Assembly: GCA_024642115.1 (NCBI GenBank) | Contig: JAHEBU010000001.1 | Location: 248,001-312,000 of the forward strand | DNA from: Marivivens sp. | Lineage (GTDB): Bacteria; Pseudomonadota; Alphaproteobacteria; Rhodobacterales; Rhodobacteraceae | Direction of reading: 5' to 3' | Length of the DNA stretch: 64,000 bases | In this document: one piece after another, positions 53,021 through 61,271 of the stretch | How the letters are laid out: each line of letters opens with the position of its first letter | Position numbering within the stretch: the stretch's first letter is position 1 | Position numbers and translations under genes: made by a program | Notes under the pieces: model-generated | Database searches by the model: none | The model's input: the letters and a program-made list of their open reading frames with translations, nothing else | Told to the model about the DNA's origin: nothing

Positions 53021-53371
53021 GGGCCAGACGATCACGCGACCGTGGCCCTGGGGCCGATCATTACTCCACACATTTTTGTGTTGGCGGGTGACGCCGTGAG
53101 CCTGTTCTTGCGCCAGCGCACATAGTTTGGGCAAGTCCGCGCGCCGACGCGCCGGATGTGCGCGCCAGTGCAAGACCCCCTGTTCACAACTACACGGAAC
53201 CCTGTGGCGTGACGGACCCCGGTCTTGTCAAGGGTGGGCAACGATCAACTGGGGATCGTTTTTTCGTGATGTTTCAAAGGCTTTGCTGTCGAGGGTTTGA
53301 GGACCAATTGTCCCTCATCGCAACGGGAACAGCCCCGGTGCCACCAAACCAAATGTTAAAGGAAGATCACC
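53021..53371 (+). other. 351-bp intergenic region with a perfect intrinsic terminator; possible small RNA
   Basis: Starts with GGGCCA/TGGCCC and ACACA/TGTGT stems after uspA. It ends a structured GC-rich block with a textbook terminator: AACGATC (53240-53246), loop AACTGGG, GATCGTT (53254-53260), then TTTT. The terminator is 220 bp past the uspA stop and 108 bp before the next gene, so a separate transcript of up to about 200 nt is possible. It does not resemble 6S, SRP or tmRNA as I recall them, and no tRNA is seen. Confidence 0.4.
53240..53264 (+). terminator. Rho-independent terminator in the uspA downstream region
   Basis: Seven-base perfect stem AACGATC/GATCGTT with a 7-nt loop and six Ts. 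It is among the best T-tract terminators in the window. Confidence 0.85.
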
Positions 53372-53722
53372 ATGTCCATCAACAAAGCTACCCTCGCCAT
53401 CGCACTTGCCGCTGTTGTCGGCTCTGCCACGCTCGCCTCGGCCGATGTCAGCTACTTCGGTCTGACCAAGACGCTGCCCGAAACCAGCACCATCGACCTG
53501 GGCACGGTCCGCGCCGCCGATGCCGGCACCGTGGAAATCTATGACTATCGGCTGGGCACCCAAGGCGCGCTGCTGGGCACCGAAACGGTGAACGCAGGCG
53601 CCAACAGCAACGTGCGCATTGATCTGGGCCTGGCCCCCGCGGGCGACGTGCTGGCCGTTCTGAAGGTTGACGGGCAGGTCGTCGCCACCCAGCGCTACGA
53701 CGTCGCCAACAACGCGATGTAA
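53372..53722 (+). CDS. Small exported protein, unknown function
   Basis: A 116-residue precursor with a Sec signal (MSINKATLAIALAAVVGSAT, cut after LASA). The mature part is small, beta-rich looking and acidic (SYFGLTKTLPETSTIDLGTV, then ADAGTVEIYDYRLGTQGALL). It could be a periplasmic protein; I recognise no family. AAAGGAAG is a clear ribosome site. A terminator follows at 53747-53774, so it is monocistronic. Confidence 0.75.
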   Translation: MSINKATLAIALAAVVGSATLASADVSYFGLTKTLPETSTIDLGTVRAADAGTVEIYDYRLGTQGALLGTETVNAGANSNVRIDLGLAPAGDVLAVLKVDGQVVATQRYDVANNAM

Positions 53723-53746
53723 TCTGGTCTCCTCCCGACCAGAGCA

Positions 53747-53774
53747 GGGGCCGTCCGTATCGGGCGGCCCTTTT
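53747..53774 (+). terminator. Rho-independent terminator after the small exported protein
   Basis: GGGGCCG and GGCGGCCC-type arms form a GC-rich stem around TCCGTATC, followed by TTTT. Confidence 0.75.
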
Positions 53775-53854
53775 GCCGTTTAGAATCGTTCCAAACCTTG
53801 ACTAGTTCCTCTACCGGGCGCATATCTTGTTCCTGACAGAAAAGGTTGGCCATC

Positions 53855-54418
53855 ATGTTCATTCAGACCGAATCCACGCCGAACCCGGCCACGCTGAAAT
53901 TCCTGCCCGGCCAGTCCGTGCTCGAGGTCGGCACCGCCGATTTCCCGACGGCCGAAGCGGCTGCCGCGTCGCCACTGGCCAAGCGCATCTTTGCCACCGG
54001 TGGCGTATCGGGTGTGTTCTTTGGCCTCGATTTCATCACCGTGACCAAGGCCGACGGGGTCGAGTGGGACCATATCAAGCCCGCTATCCTGGGCGCGATC
54101 ATGGAACACTATCAGTCCGGCCAGTCGGCCATGGCCGACGACCACAAGCCCGCAAGCGGCCATGCGGACCATTCGGGCGAGGATTCCGGGATCGTTGACC
54201 AGATCAAGGAATTGCTGGACACCCGCGTCCGTCCCGCCGTGGCCCAGGACGGCGGCGACATCACGTTCCACGGCTTTGACCGCGGCGTGGTCTATCTGCA
54301 CATGCAGGGCGCCTGTGCAGGTTGCCCGTCCTCGACCCTGACGCTCAAGATGGGGATCGAGAACCTGCTGCGCCACTATATCCCCGAGGTGATCGAGGTT
54401 CGGCCCGTTGCCGCCTAA
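53855..54418 (+). CDS. Fe-S cluster scaffold/carrier Nfu (NifU-like)
   Basis: A 187-residue two-domain protein. The N-terminal Nfu_N domain begins MFIQTESTPNPATLKFLPGQ at 1-20. The C-terminal NifU domain carries the cluster-binding CxxC at C154/C157 (GACAGCPSS). It delivers [4Fe-4S] clusters to target proteins. ATG 53855 is the family start; a TTG three codons earlier is rejected. It is linked to tsaB by an 11-bp overlap and may help supply clusters to enzymes such as XdhA, by inference only. Confidence 0.93.
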   Translation: MFIQTESTPNPATLKFLPGQSVLEVGTADFPTAEAAAASPLAKRIFATGGVSGVFFGLDFITVTKADGVEWDHIKPAILGAIMEHYQSGQSAMADDHKPASGHADHSGEDSGIVDQIKELLDTRVRPAVAQDGGDITFHGFDRGVVYLHMQGACAGCPSSTLTLKMGIENLLRHYIPEVIEVRPVAA

Positions 54419-55073
54419 GCCTGCCATTCTGGCCTTTGACACATCGGCGGCGCATTGCGCCGCCGCTTTGCTGTTGGGCGATCGGGTGGTTTTGCGCACG
54501 GACGAGATGGCCAAGGGGCAGGCCGAACACCTGATGCCCATGTTGGCAGAAGTTCTGGCGGGCGAAGGGATGGTCTGGACCGATCTGGACGCCATCGGCG
54601 TCGGCATCGGGCCGGGCAATTTCACAGGCATCCGCATTTCCGTCGCCGCCGCGCGGGGACTGGCGCTGGGTCTGGGAAAACCGGCGATCGGGGTCAGCAC
54701 GCTGGAGGCGCAGGTGACCGGGATGGGTCATAACATGCTGGTATCATGTCTGGATGCCCGACGGGGCATGGTCTATGTGCAGGAATTCGGCAGGGGTCAG
54801 CCTGTATCGAAACCGTTGATCTGTGACCTGACCCAAGACGCGCTGCCTGATCTGCCCGGCAAAGCCGAGCCCTGCGTGACCGGTGATATGGCAGATGAGG
54901 TGTCGCGCCTGACCGGCTGGCAGCCCGTGGCCCCGGTCATGTCGATGGTCGAAGGAATCGCGCGCCGGGCTTCATCGAGGTTGGACAACGACAATCCGCG
55001 CCCTGCCCCACTATATCTGCGCAGCGCCGATGCAGCGCCTCCGCGTGATCCGCCGCCTGTCATCCTGTCATGA
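54408..55073 (+). CDS. tsaB: tRNA N6-adenosine threonylcarbamoyltransferase accessory protein TsaB
   Basis: ASKHA-fold partner of TsaD in making t6A37 on tRNAs reading ANN codons, 221 residues. ILAFDTSAAHCAAALL near 7-22, AIGVGIGPGNFTGIRISVAA near 63-82 and LVSCLDARRGMVYVQEF near 110 are characteristic. The start is TTG overlapping the nfu 3' end by 11 bp; no better start precedes AILAFDTS. It is coupled to rimI by ATGA. Confidence 0.93.
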   Translation: MPPKPAILAFDTSAAHCAAALLLGDRVVLRTDEMAKGQAEHLMPMLAEVLAGEGMVWTDLDAIGVGIGPGNFTGIRISVAAARGLALGLGKPAIGVSTLEAQVTGMGHNMLVSCLDARRGMVYVQEFGRGQPVSKPLICDLTQDALPDLPGKAEPCVTGDMADEVSRLTGWQPVAPVMSMVEGIARRASSRLDNDNPRPAPLYLRSADAAPPRDPPPVILS

Positions 55074-55492
55074 CCACGGCCGACCTTGCCGCCATCCATG
55101 CCGCCAGCTTTACGACGCCCCGCCCGTGGTCGGCGACCGAACTGACCGAGGTTCTGGCCAGCCCCGGCGCCTATTTGTGCAGGTCGCCGGACGGGTTCGC
55201 CATTGGCCGGGTCATCGCGGGCGAGGCCGAGCTTTTGACCATCGCCGTCCTGCCCGCAGCCCAAGGACAAGGACAGGGGCGCGGCCTGATGGACAAAATC
55301 ATCGCGGGGGCCGCCGCCCGACAGGCCGACACCCTGTTTCTGGAAGTGGCCAGCGACAATGCCCCGGCAATTTCCCTTTACCGAGCGGCAGGTTTTGTCG
55401 AATCAGGACGCAGGCGTGCCTATTACCGCCCCCCTGTCGGACAGCCCATCGATGCGATTGTCATGACGCGGCCCGTCAAAGCACCGGAATAA
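55070..55492 (+). CDS. rimI: GNAT acetyltransferase, RimI-like
   Basis: A 140-residue acetyltransferase. LLTIAVLPAAQGQGQGRGLM near 58-77 holds the acetyl-CoA pyrophosphate loop, and FLEVASDNAPAISLYRAAGF near 99-118 the C-terminal motif that typifies RimI. RimI acetylates ribosomal protein S18; here the association with tsaB supports the name, but other targets are possible. It overlaps tsaB by four bases. Confidence 0.9.
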   Translation: MTTADLAAIHAASFTTPRPWSATELTEVLASPGAYLCRSPDGFAIGRVIAGEAELLTIAVLPAAQGQGQGRGLMDKIIAGAAARQADTLFLEVASDNAPAISLYRAAGFVESGRRRAYYRPPVGQPIDAIVMTRPVKAPE

Positions 55493-55537
55493 TTTTATCA
55501 AACGGTCAAGGACGGGGCGCCGATGCTTAAAATTGAG

Positions 55538-55591
55538 TTGACCGCGACCTTTCTTGCCGCCCTAAATTGACACTGACACGACAGATGTCAG
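55538..55591 (+). promoter_or_regulatory. Candidate promoter and operator of the second BMP transporter operon
   Basis: TTGACC (55538-55543) and CTAAAT (55562-55567) are 18 bp apart, a good sigma-70 match. The predicted start overlaps an inverted repeat CTGACA-N7-TGTCAG (55573-55591), the classic position for a repressor operator. Confidence 0.5.
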
Positions 55592-55650
55592 AACTTGAGG
55601 GGCCAAAGTGGCCAACCTCGGGCCACGTAACAATGACAAGGGAGACCTTT

Positions 55651-56646
55651 ATGACCCTCATCCAGAAATTCCTCGGCGCGTCAGCCGTGCTGGCGCTGAG
55701 CGCCGGTGCCGCGCTTGCCGATCCCGCGATCATCTTCGATCTGGGCGGCAAATTCGACAAGTCGTTCAACGAAGCCGCGTTCAATGGCGCACAGCGTTGG
55801 GCCACCGAAACCGGGGGCACCTTTGCCGAGACCGAGCTTCAGTCGGACGCCCAGCGCGAACAGGCGCTGCGCCGCTTTGCCGAAGCTGGCAACAACCCCA
55901 TCGTCATGGCAGGCTTTTCGTTCGCCACCGCCCTGACCGACGTAGCTGCCGATTATCCCGACACCAAGTTCGAAATCATCGACATGGTTGTCGATGCGCC
56001 CAACGTGACCTCGGTCGTGTTCAACGAACATGAAGGGTCGTATCTGGTCGGCCTGATGGCTGGCATGGCGTCCAAGTCCGGCACCGTCGGGTTCGTCGGC
56101 GGCATGGATATCCCGCTGATCCGCAAATTCGGCTGTGGCTATGCCCAGGGCGTGATGGCTGCTAACCCCAATGCCAAGGTCATCGCCAACATGACCGGCA
56201 CCACCCCTGCCGCCTGGAACGATCCGGTGAAAGGGTCCGAACTGACCCTCGCCCAGATCAGCCAGGGCGCTGATGTGGTCTATGCCGCTGCTGGTGGAAC
56301 CGGTGTGGGTGTGCTGCAAACCGCCGCCGACAAGGGCATCCTGTCGATCGGCGTCGACAGCAACCAGAACTACATGCACCCCGGTCAGGTCCTCACCTCG
56401 ATGATGAAGCGGGTGGACAACGCCGTTTATGAGGCCTTCAAGGCGGGTGACGCGCTGGTTCCCGGCATCAACGTGATGGGCGTGGCCAACGGCGGCGTGA
56501 GCGTCGCGATGGACGACAACAACAAGGCCCTGATCACCCCGGAAATGCAGGCCGCCGTTGACGCTGCGTCCGCCGCTATCGCCGACGGATCGCTGGTCGT
56601 CCACGACTATACCACCGACGAGACCTGCCCCGCGCTGACGTTCTAA
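55651..56646 (+). CDS. BMP-family ABC transporter substrate-binding protein (nucleoside type)
   Basis: Periplasmic binding protein of the PnrA/BMP family, 331 residues. Sec signal MTLIQKFLGASAVLALSAGA ends in ALA-DP. Mature sequence begins AIIFDLGGKFDKSFNEAAFN; the FDLGGKFDKSFN block is the purine-nucleoside-binding signature of PnrA-like proteins. GFVGGMDIPLIRKFGCGYAQ near 148-167 is conserved. Ribosome site AAGGGAG supports 55651. It is the first gene of a five-gene operon ending in purine nucleoside phosphorylase, so nucleoside import is well supported. Confidence 0.93.
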   Translation: MTLIQKFLGASAVLALSAGAALADPAIIFDLGGKFDKSFNEAAFNGAQRWATETGGTFAETELQSDAQREQALRRFAEAGNNPIVMAGFSFATALTDVAADYPDTKFEIIDMVVDAPNVTSVVFNEHEGSYLVGLMAGMASKSGTVGFVGGMDIPLIRKFGCGYAQGVMAANPNAKVIANMTGTTPAAWNDPVKGSELTLAQISQGADVVYAAAGGTGVGVLQTAADKGILSIGVDSNQNYMHPGQVLTSMMKRVDNAVYEAFKAGDALVPGINVMGVANGGVSVAMDDNNKALITPEMQAAVDAASAAIADGSLVVHDYTTDETCPALTF

Positions 56647-56668
56647 GCGTTCGCAGGCCAGACAACCC

Positions 56669-56701
56669 GGGGCCGCGCCGCATCGTCCGCGCGGCCCCTT
56701 T
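56669..56701 (+). terminator. Intra-operon hairpin after the binding-protein gene
   Basis: GGGGCCGCGC and GCGCGGCCCC form a 10-bp stem with TTTT after it. It lies between the BMP gene and its ATPase, so it probably reduces downstream expression relative to the abundant binding protein. Confidence 0.7.
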
Positions 56702-56723
56702 TCCTATACAGGTCCGGTGCCTC

Positions 56724-58259
56724 ATGACTGATACCCCCGCAATCGAACTTGTCGGCATTTCCAAGGCATTCGGCCCGGTGCAGGCAAACAAGGACATCTC
56801 GATCCGGGTCATGCACGGCACGATCCACGGGATCATCGGTGAAAATGGCGCGGGCAAATCGACCCTGATGTCCATCCTCTACGGGTTCTACAAGGCCGAC
56901 GCGGGCGAGATTTTCATCAACGGCCAAAAGACCCAGATCCCCGACAGTCAGGCGGCCATTTCCGCAGGCATCGGGATGGTATTCCAGCATTTCAAGCTGG
57001 TCGAGAATTTCACCGTGCTGGAGAATGTCGTGTTGGGGGCCGAAGATGGCTGGCGGCTGGGTCCGTCCCTGTCCAAGGCCCGCCGGCAGCTCAAGCAGCT
57101 GGCCGATGATTACGACCTGAACGTCGATCCAGATGCGCGGATCGAGGATATCGGCGTGGGCATGCAGCAGCGCGTCGAAATCCTCAAGGCGCTGTATCGC
57201 GACGCCAATATCCTCATTCTGGACGAACCTACCGGCGTTCTGACCCCCGCCGAGGCGGACCAGTTGTTCCGCATCCTTGAACGGCTCAAGGAAGAGGGCA
57301 AGACGATCATCCTGATCACCCACAAGCTGCGCGAGATCATGGAGATCACCGACACCGTCAGCGTCATGCGGCGCGGTCAGATGACCGCCACGGTCAAGAC
57401 ATCCGAGACGTCCCCCCCCGAACTGGCCGAGCTGATGGTCGGCCGCAAGGTGTTGCTGCGGGTGGACAAAAAGCCCGCCGCCCCCGGCAAGTCGGTGCTG
57501 GAGGTCAAGGACCTGCGGGTCGTGGACGTCAAGGGCGTGCAGCGTCTGCGCGGCGTGTCGTTCGAGGTCCGCGCAGGCGAGATTCTGGGAATTGCAGGGG
57601 TTGCCGGAAATGGTCAGTCCGAACTGCTCGAGGTGTTGGGCGGCTATGAAAAGGGGACCGGGACGATCCTGCTGAACGGCGAACCGCTGGACCTGACGGG
57701 GGCCGCGTCCGATGGCCAGACCCGCCGCGCCCGGGGCATCGCCCATGTGCCAGAGGACCGGCAGCACGAGGGCCTCATCATGAACTTTACCGCATGGGAA
57801 AACGTCGCCCTGGGCTATCACAACGACCCGAAATACCAGACCAACGCCCTGTTCATGAACAATGCCGCCCTGCGCGCCGATACCGAAGCCAAGATGAAGC
57901 GGTTCGACGTCCGCCCCCCTGATCCGTCGCTTGCCGCCAAGAACTTTTCCGGCGGCAACCAGCAAAAGATCGTGCTCGCCCGCGAAATCGAGCGGAACCC
58001 CGACCTGCTGCTCATCGGTCAGCCAACCCGGGGCGTGGACATTGGTGCGATCGAATTCATCCACCAACAGATCGTGGCCTTGCGCGATCAGGGCAAGGCG
58101 ATCCTGCTGGTCAGCGTGGAACTGGACGAGATCATGTCGCTGTCCGACCGCATCGCGGTGATGTTCGACGGGCGGATCATGGGCGAACGCCTGCCTGCCG
58201 AGACGAACGCGGGCGAATTGGGCCTGCTCATGGCCGGTGTCGCGGGGGAGGCTGCATAG
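56724..58259 (+). CDS. BMP-family ABC transporter ATP-binding protein (nucleoside type)
   Basis: A 511-residue tandem ABC ATPase, paralogous to the one at 9603. Domain 1 has IIGENGAGKSTLMSILYG near 36-53 and Walker B LILDEPTGVLTP near 163. Domain 2 has the non-canonical GIAGVAGNGQSELLEVLGG near 288 and signature FSGGNQQK near 410. It likely powers import of purine nucleosides by the two permeases that follow. The stop abuts the next ATG without a gap. Confidence 0.93.
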   Translation: MTDTPAIELVGISKAFGPVQANKDISIRVMHGTIHGIIGENGAGKSTLMSILYGFYKADAGEIFINGQKTQIPDSQAAISAGIGMVFQHFKLVENFTVLENVVLGAEDGWRLGPSLSKARRQLKQLADDYDLNVDPDARIEDIGVGMQQRVEILKALYRDANILILDEPTGVLTPAEADQLFRILERLKEEGKTIILITHKLREIMEITDTVSVMRRGQMTATVKTSETSPPELAELMVGRKVLLRVDKKPAAPGKSVLEVKDLRVVDVKGVQRLRGVSFEVRAGEILGIAGVAGNGQSELLEVLGGYEKGTGTILLNGEPLDLTGAASDGQTRRARGIAHVPEDRQHEGLIMNFTAWENVALGYHNDPKYQTNALFMNNAALRADTEAKMKRFDVRPPDPSLAAKNFSGGNQQKIVLAREIERNPDLLLIGQPTRGVDIGAIEFIHQQIVALRDQGKAILLVSVELDEIMSLSDRIAVMFDGRIMGERLPAETNAGELGLLMAGVAGEAA

Positions 58260-59381
58260 ATGGAAAAGATGCCGAAATGGGCCGACGTGGTCCTGATCCC
58301 CGTCATTTCCCTGCTGTTGGCGGGCATCTTGTCGGGCCTGGTGATCCTGGCCATAGGCGAGGACCCGATCAAGGCGCTGTGGATCATGTTCGACGGCGCG
58401 TTCGGGTCGAAATACAACTGGGGCTACACCCTGTATTACGCGACCAACTTCATCTTTACCGGCCTTGCCGTGGCCGTCGCGTTTCATGCGCGGATGTTCA
58501 ACATCGGGGGCGAAGGGCAGGCGGCGCTGGGCGGGCTTGGCGTGGCGCTGGTCTGTATCTTTATCCCGTGGCCGCACTGGTCGCTGGCGATTCTGGGGGC
58601 CATCGTGGGATCGGCCCTGTTCGGGGCGGCGTGGGCGCTGATCCCGGCCTATTTGCAGGCAAAACGCGGCAGTCACATCGTCATCACGACGATCATGTTC
58701 AACTTCATCGCCTCGGCGCTTCTGAACTATCTGCTAATCGGGGCGTTGAAACCCATCGGCATGATGGAACCGGCCACCGGCAAATTCCCGGCAGCCACCC
58801 ACCTGCCCAGCTTTCACGAAATGCTCGCCCCGCTGGGCATCAGCTTTTCCAAGGGGGCGCCGGCCAATATCAGTTTTCTGATCGCCATCGCCGCCTGCGT
58901 GTTCGTGTGGGCGCTGATCTGGAAAACGCGGCTGGGCTACCAGATCCGGCAGTTCGGCGAATCCGAATCCGCCGCCCGCTATGCCGGGACCAGCCCGACC
59001 AAGATCATTCTCGTGTCGATGACCCTGTCCGGGGCGTTGGCGGGGATGATGGCCCTGAACAACGTGATGGGCGAGGCCGAGCGTCTGGTCATGAACGCGA
59101 CCGAAGGGGCCGGGTTCATCGGCATCGCCGTGGCGCTGATGGGCCGATCGCATCCGGTGGGCGTGTTTCTTGCGGCGATCCTGTTCGGCGCGCTTTATCA
59201 GGGGGGCGCGATCCTGAGCCAGGACACCAACATACCCGTGCAGCTGGTGCTGGTCATTCAGGCGCTGGTCATCATGTTAACCGGTGCACTGGACAACATG
59301 GTCCGCGCCCCGCTGGAAAAGATGTTCCTCGCCTTCCGCCGGGCGCCCAAGCCCGCCCCCAAACCGACCCCCGCGGAGTAA
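58260..59381 (+). CDS. BMP-family ABC transporter permease (nucleoside type, first)
   Basis: A 373-residue BPD_transp_2 permease with about ten membrane segments. MFNIGGEGQAALGGLGVALV near 80-99 is the family signature. KTRLGYQIRQFGESESAARY near 222-241 is the cytoplasmic EAA-like loop. It follows the ATPase directly. Its relative in the xdh operon (11116) has the same layout with only moderate similarity, indicating an old duplication. Confidence 0.92.
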   Translation: MEKMPKWADVVLIPVISLLLAGILSGLVILAIGEDPIKALWIMFDGAFGSKYNWGYTLYYATNFIFTGLAVAVAFHARMFNIGGEGQAALGGLGVALVCIFIPWPHWSLAILGAIVGSALFGAAWALIPAYLQAKRGSHIVITTIMFNFIASALLNYLLIGALKPIGMMEPATGKFPAATHLPSFHEMLAPLGISFSKGAPANISFLIAIAACVFVWALIWKTRLGYQIRQFGESESAARYAGTSPTKIILVSMTLSGALAGMMALNNVMGEAERLVMNATEGAGFIGIAVALMGRSHPVGVFLAAILFGALYQGGAILSQDTNIPVQLVLVIQALVIMLTGALDNMVRAPLEKMFLAFRRAPKPAPKPTPAE

Positions 59382-59385
59382 GGCC

Positions 59386-60348
59386 ATGACGGACATCCTC
59401 ACCCTTCTGGACGCAACGTTGCGCCTGTCCACGCCGCTGCTTCTGGCCTGCCTTGCGGGGCTGTTTTCCGAACGGGCAGGCATTTTCGACATCGGGCTCG
59501 AGGGCAAGATGCTGGTCGCCGCGTTCCTGTCCGCCGCCTTCGCCGCCATGACCGGCAATGTCTGGATCGGCCTGCTGGCGGGGATCGGTGGGTCGCTGAT
59601 CCTGTCGGCGATCCACGGTCTGGCGTCGATCACGTTCCGGGGCAATCAGCTCATTTCCGGGGTGGCGATCAACTTCCTCGCCTCGGGGATCACCGTGCTG
59701 ATGGCGCAGGCATGGTTCCAGCAGGGCGGGCGCACCCCGTCGCTGACGGGCAATGGACGGTTCGATGCGATCACCCTGCCCTTTGCCAATGCGTTGGCGG
59801 GGGTGCCTGTGATCGGCCCGATCTATAGCGAGGTCATCTCGGGACAGACGATCCTGGTCTATGTGGCGCTGGCCTTTGTGCCGCTGTCGTGGTGGGTGCT
59901 GTTTCAGACCCGCTTTGGTCTGCGACTGCGGGCGGTGGGCGAAAATCCGGCGGCGGTCGATACGGCGGGCGTATCCGTGGTCGGCCTGCGCTTTGCCGCT
60001 GTGGCCATCTGCGGCGTGCTGTGCGGCGTCGCCGGGGCGTATCTGTCCACCGGCCTGCAAGCCGGATTTGTCAAGGAAATGACCGCCGGACGGGGCTATA
60101 TCGCCCTTGCCGCCTTGATTTTCGCCAAGTGGCGGCCGTGGTATGCGCTGTATGCCTGCCTGCTGTTCGGGTTCTTGCAGGCCTTTGCCCTGCGCCCCGA
60201 CCTGATCGAACGCTGGCTGCATTTCAAAGTCCAGACCCAGCTTTTGGATGTGATGCCCTATATCCTGACGATCATCATTCTGGCCGGTTTCGTGGGCAAG
60301 GCGATCCCGCCCCGCGCCGGGGGGGAACCCTATGTCAAGGAACGCTGA
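59386..60348 (+). CDS. BMP-family ABC transporter permease (nucleoside type, second)
   Basis: A 320-residue permease. FSERAGIFDIGLEGKMLVAA near 26-45 is the family signature. RFGLRLRAVGENPAAVDTAG near 176-195 forms the coupling loop. ATG 59386 follows GGAGTAAGG; longer in-frame starts overlap the first permease. Its 3' end overlaps the phosphorylase gene by 17 bp, so uptake and phosphorolysis are genetically fused. Confidence 0.92.
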   Translation: MTDILTLLDATLRLSTPLLLACLAGLFSERAGIFDIGLEGKMLVAAFLSAAFAAMTGNVWIGLLAGIGGSLILSAIHGLASITFRGNQLISGVAINFLASGITVLMAQAWFQQGGRTPSLTGNGRFDAITLPFANALAGVPVIGPIYSEVISGQTILVYVALAFVPLSWWVLFQTRFGLRLRAVGENPAAVDTAGVSVVGLRFAAVAICGVLCGVAGAYLSTGLQAGFVKEMTAGRGYIALAALIFAKWRPWYALYACLLFGFLQAFALRPDLIERWLHFKVQTQLLDVMPYILTIIILAGFVGKAIPPRAGGEPYVKER

Positions 60349-61132
60349 CCTTCTTTCGCTGATCCGCGGACGGGCAGGGACAGCGCCTGTCCGGCTGGGC
60401 CTGATCCTTGGGTCAGGGCTGGGGCATCTGGCCAATGCCGTGGACGGCGTGGCAATCCCCTATTCCGACCTGCCCGGATTTCCCCACGCCGAGGTAAGCG
60501 GGCATAATCCGAACCTGGTGATCGGCGATCTGGAAGGCGTGCGCGTCGCCGTCTTTGGCGGCCGGGCGCATTATTACGAGGCAGGCAATCCGGCAGCGAT
60601 GCGGGTGCCGCTGGAGGTCCTGCGCGATCTGGGCGCGGACACCGTCATCGCCACCAATGCGGCAGGGTCGATGCGGCCCGACATGCCGACCGGGTCGATC
60701 ATGTGCCTGACCGACCACATCAATTTCAGCGGCCTGAACCCACTGATCGGCGAGCCGACGGACGCCCGATTTGTCCCGATGAAAGACGCCTATGATCCAG
60801 CGATCCGCGCGGCCCTGACGGCGGCGGCCAAGGCCGAAACCGTGGACATGGCCCAAGGCATCTATGCCTGGTATTCCGGCCCGTCGTTTGAGACGCCCGC
60901 CGAAATTCGGGCGATCCGGATGCTGGGCGCGGATGCGGTCGGCATGTCGACCGTGCCAGAGGTGATCCTTTCCCGCTTCCTCGGCCTGCGGGCTGCAGCC
61001 ATTTCGACCATTACCAACATGGCCGCCGGAATGAGCGACGAGGCGATCAGCCACGAACACACCAAGGCGATGGCGCCCATTGGGGCGGCAAAGCTGGAAA
61101 AGGTCCTGCGGCGGTTCCTGCGCGATCTTTGA
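60332..61132 (+). CDS. punA: Purine-nucleoside phosphorylase (trimeric type)
   Basis: Splits inosine, guanosine and their deoxy forms with phosphate to base and pentose-1-phosphate. It has 266 residues. GLILGSGLGHLANAVDG near 23-39 is the phosphate-binding loop. GRAHYYEAGN near 77 and VIATNAAGSMRPDM near 105 are typical of the trimeric class, and GIYAWYSGPSFETPAEIRAI near 177 and then ADAVGMSTVPEV contain base-specificity residues. It ends the BMP transporter operon. The released base would feed xanthine dehydrogenase. Confidence 0.93.
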   Translation: MSRNADLLSLIRGRAGTAPVRLGLILGSGLGHLANAVDGVAIPYSDLPGFPHAEVSGHNPNLVIGDLEGVRVAVFGGRAHYYEAGNPAAMRVPLEVLRDLGADTVIATNAAGSMRPDMPTGSIMCLTDHINFSGLNPLIGEPTDARFVPMKDAYDPAIRAALTAAAKAETVDMAQGIYAWYSGPSFETPAEIRAIRMLGADAVGMSTVPEVILSRFLGLRAAAISTITNMAAGMSDEAISHEHTKAMAPIGAAKLEKVLRRFLRDL

Positions 61133-61271
61133 CCGGGCCAGACCGGCATCGAAGATAAGTCCAGACGGCGATGACGTGAAATTTGACGGCTGCCGCAGGG
61201 ATCGGGGTTTGACACTCCCGTCTCAAAGGCGTCTTTTGACGGCACGCTGCCTACGCCGCCGGACGGGTTTC

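Noticed and set aside
53021-53371. tRNA, 6S or SRP RNA gene
   Set aside because: No cloverleaf, CCA end, T-loop, or SRP tetraloop sequence could be found.
56643-58676. Antisense 677-codon frame opposite the nucleoside transporter ATPase
   Set aside because: Low-complexity, H/R/Q-rich shadow sequence without family motifs; the opposite strand encodes a canonical ABC ATPase.
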